A DNA stretch of 32,739 nt, taken from the NCBI GenBank assembly GCA_002493905.1, contig DLAJ01000036.1, positions 1 through 32,739 on the forward strand, given 5' to 3'. The first letter of the stretch is position 1. Every line of letters begins with the position of its first letter. This document shows positions 31,077 to 32,739 of the stretch, in pieces. Source of the DNA: Lachnospiraceae bacterium UBA7050 (lineage in GTDB: Bacteria; Bacillota; Clostridia; Lachnospirales; Lachnospiraceae). The notes under the pieces were generated by a model. The model searched no databases and was not told the DNA's origin. It was given only the letters and a program-made list of their open reading frames with translations. The position numbers were made by a program, and so were the translations under genes.

Positions 31077-31458
31077 AAATCTAACGGTAAAAAGCCTTTC
31101 ATCGGATTTCTATCATAGCGTGTTCAGGGAAATTGTTCAAAGGGTATAATCTTGGATGACTTTCATCAAAAGGTTATATTTTTGGACAAAAGTGCCCCTA
31201 GAGCATAAGCCCATCTCCTATCGATTACAAGAATGCTGTTAAAACACATAGAAATAATGCACCGCCCAAACCTATGTCGTGCCAAAATTTCCATGTTTTG
31301 GACATTATTGAGGTTTCACTAATTATCCATCGGAAACTAAGACACCTTGACAAAATATGATAATATCGCCCATGTTTTAACAGCATTTGCATATAAACAG
31401 GCAGAACTCTAAGCTATCTTCAAAACCATCTGTTGACTTATCCCACTCTTATATAAAA
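31077..31458. other. AT-rich intergenic region with a distant inverted repeat
   Basis: No gene was found. AATGCTGTTAAAACA (31232-31246) and TGTTTTAACAGCATT (31373-31387) are perfect 15-bp inverted arms 126 bases apart. CCAAAA/TTTTGG lies in between. This may be a remnant of a mobile element or a structured RNA. Confidence 0.55.
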
Positions 31459-32289
31459 TCAACAATCCATGACAATTGGATGTTCAATAAGGTCTGATAA
31501 TATTTGTTTAGTTACCCCATGTATACCCGTTTTCTTTTCCCATATACTATCTCCATCTTTTGAATATTCATAAAATCGGCTACATTCCTCATAATACTTT
31601 GCGAATTTTACATCTGTGTTCATATCAGCTATAATAGAGTTGATATCTCCATAACCTTCTCCACAATCATTTTCTCTCCACCACCTTGGCCAATCCAATG
31701 CATAATTATTTAATATCTCGCAGCTCCCTTCTTTATCTTTCTTGATATGATCAGTATATGGAAGAATATATCGAGTATCCATAGTGTGGATTGCTCTAAA
31801 CGATTTTCCCAAGCCAATCCCTAACCAGTTTTGACATGTTTCTCCTTTCGCCGCTTCAACAAGTGGTTTGCCTAAAAAAATCTTTTTTTCTTCATCCATA
31901 ATAGAATCCCCCACAGAGATTGTTCCTCGTAAAGGAATTTTACGTTTTAACGCTTCACAAAAAATTATGGAACACTTCTCAAAAAAACCTCCCAATAACT
32001 CATTAAACAAACCATCCATTTCAACCCACACAATAAATGTGTCACTGAAAAAAGCGTTTTTTAATTCTGTTTGCAAAAGGACAAATGGTCTTTGCTCTCC
32101 TATGTATTCGGTAAGTTCACTTTTTCCATATAGTGTATTCTCAATTATGATAGGAACCGTATCATCCGAACACAATTTAACCATACATTCATAGTATTCA
32201 TATACTTTTTGAAGTTCATTCTCATTCAATCTTTTTGAAGTTCCTAATATGTCAAAAAATGCCAATGCTATCTTTTTTTCACCCACCAT
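31459..32289 (-). CDS. class III nucleotide-cyclase-like protein of unknown function
   Basis: A 276-residue soluble protein. The opening ALAFFDILGTSK resembles the first metal-binding strand of class III nucleotide cyclases (Asp13); AFFSDTFIVWV could supply the second metal Asp (Asp83). RGTISVGDSI (121-130) and FLGKPLVEAAKGE (138-150) resemble the later cyclase strand and helix, but the usual Asn/Arg pair is not evident. The C-terminal 120 residues are unassigned. AGGAGGG lies seven bases before the ATG. It is distinctly AT-rich and alone, with no membrane effector beside it. Cyclase activity is a hypothesis from motif shape. Confidence 0.45.
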   Translation of the reverse strand: MVGEKKIALAFFDILGTSKRLNENELQKVYEYYECMVKLCSDDTVPIIIENTLYGKSELTEYIGEQRPFVLLQTELKNAFFSDTFIVWVEMDGLFNELLGGFFEKCSIIFCEALKRKIPLRGTISVGDSIMDEEKKIFLGKPLVEAAKGETCQNWLGIGLGKSFRAIHTMDTRYILPYTDHIKKDKEGSCEILNNYALDWPRWWRENDCGEGYGDINSIIADMNTDVKFAKYYEECSRFYEYSKDGDSIWEKKTGIHGVTKQILSDLIEHPIVMDC

Positions 32290-32414
32290 TCTTTAACCCT
32301 CCTATGTATTTTTTTCATCACATGGCAATGAAAACATTTAAGTAATAGAAAATCAATATCATTTCGATTATTCATATTCCACATATAAGATACCACAAAT
32401 TACAAATTTTGCAA

Positions 32415-32631
32415 ACTATCACGAAAACTCTCAGCTACTTTCCGTGATAATACAAGCAGTTTCCATGTTTTTGTCATATCCTCCCATTTTCCAACAGCGT
32501 TTTCCGTCAATAAATGCGCCTTTCAACCAAAATCCCCAATATCCCCTCCACTTTGACACTCCCATTTTATACTATCACGGAAACTACCGACTTTTGCGTG
32601 ATAGTATGGACTTTCCGTGATAGTATAAAAT
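32415..32631. repeat. array of mirrored TACTATCACGGAAA iterons
   Basis: Copies lie at 32415-32427 (direct, one change), 32438-32453 (inverted), 32570-32584 (direct), 32593-32609 (inverted, diverged) and 32611-32631 (inverted); a partial one may be at 32500-32513. The third and fifth extend into a perfect 20-bp inverted repeat (32564-32583 and 32612-32631) with the fourth copy in the 28-base loop. Such sites are usually protein-binding iterons or operators. Confidence 0.75.
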
Positions 32632-32674
32632 ACTGCCCAATCGCCCCTCTATCAGCGGCGTTCAAAAATCAAAA

Positions 32675-32716
32675 AAGCGGGGCCCACCACCCACCGTGGT
32701 GAACCCCTCTACGCTT
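32675..32716 (-). terminator. terminator for a gene beyond the right edge
   Basis: CACCAC (32685-32690) pairs with GTGGTG (32696-32701), GGGG (32679-32682) with CCCC (32704-32707), and AAGCG (32675-32679) with CGCTT (32712-32716). A T run follows on the minus strand, so it probably ends a minus-strand gene lying to the right. Confidence 0.65.
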
Positions 32717-32739
32717 AAAAACCCTTGATTTTAAGCCAT

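Larger units (their letters stand above)
32290..32739. other. right-edge intergenic region
   Basis: Some 450 bases without a supported gene. It contains the mirrored repeat array (32415-32631) and a terminator near the edge. Frames here lack binding sites and family resemblance. Confidence 0.5.

Noticed and set aside
31348..31367. TTGACA followed by TAATAT as a plus-strand promoter
   Set aside because: The two hexamers are only about eight bases apart, and any transcript would run into the 3' end of an opposing gene.

Overview
The window looks like a chromosomal segment of a low-to-moderate GC Firmicute, most likely a gut clostridium of the Lachnospiraceae. The grounds are AGGAGG-type ribosome binding sites, consensus sigma-A promoters, a PPi-type phosphofructokinase, LytTR/DUF3021 and DUF7010 membrane proteins, and a Hol-Tox type small membrane protein. 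No rRNA, tRNA, CRISPR array or complete insertion sequence was seen. The family assignment is inference.

Layout. 1-1.7 kb (+): a LytTR regulator, a triplicated promoter/operator repeat, then DUF3021 and DUF7010 membrane proteins. 1.7-4.6 kb (-): a GNAT acetyltransferase, a truncated GNAT remnant, a YdeI-like protein, a methyltransferase and a small unknown protein. 4.8-6.8 kb (+): a sigma factor translationally coupled to a membrane-anchored, probable anti-sigma protein. 6.9-11.3 kb (-): a glycerate module with a CdaR-type regulator, glycerate kinase and an unusual alpha/beta-hydrolase fused to a multi-pass membrane domain. 11.5-15.4 kb (-): a glycogen/maltodextrin module (glgP-malQ). 15.6-20.1 kb: a LysR regulator divergent from a MATE exporter, a LacI-family regulator and an AraC/GyrI-like regulator. 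20.3-23.8 kb (-): PPi-type phosphofructokinase, a lipoprotein, a MazG-like enzyme, DUF3795 and DUF4177 proteins.

23.8-24.8 kb has no ordinary gene but is the most unusual stretch. It holds a 308-bp element closed by 17-bp inverted repeats and packed with internal helices. Directly after it comes a 29-codon membrane peptide (Hol-Tox type) whose mRNA leader is mirrored, in inverted orientation, by a convergent transcript with a near-perfect promoter; the two share one bidirectional terminator. This looks like a type I toxin-antitoxin locus of unusual architecture.

24.8-29.6 kb (-): a five-gene unit of response regulator, histidine kinase, ABC ATPase and two membrane subunits. A hairpin that buries the ABC gene's ribosome binding site separates sensing from transport. 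29.8-30.9 kb (+): a PadR regulator coupled to an HXXEE membrane protein. 31.4-32.7 kb is AT-rich and accessory-looking: a nucleotide-cyclase-like protein of unknown role and an array of mirrored 13-16 bp iterons near the right edge.

How the parts connect: a 12-14 bp operator overlaps both the LacI-family gene's own promoter and the glgP promoter, so this regulator probably controls maltodextrin use. The CdaR regulator probably controls the glycerate operon beside it. Short tandem duplications (periods 22, 32-33, 35 and 36 bp) lie next to gene ends at four places.
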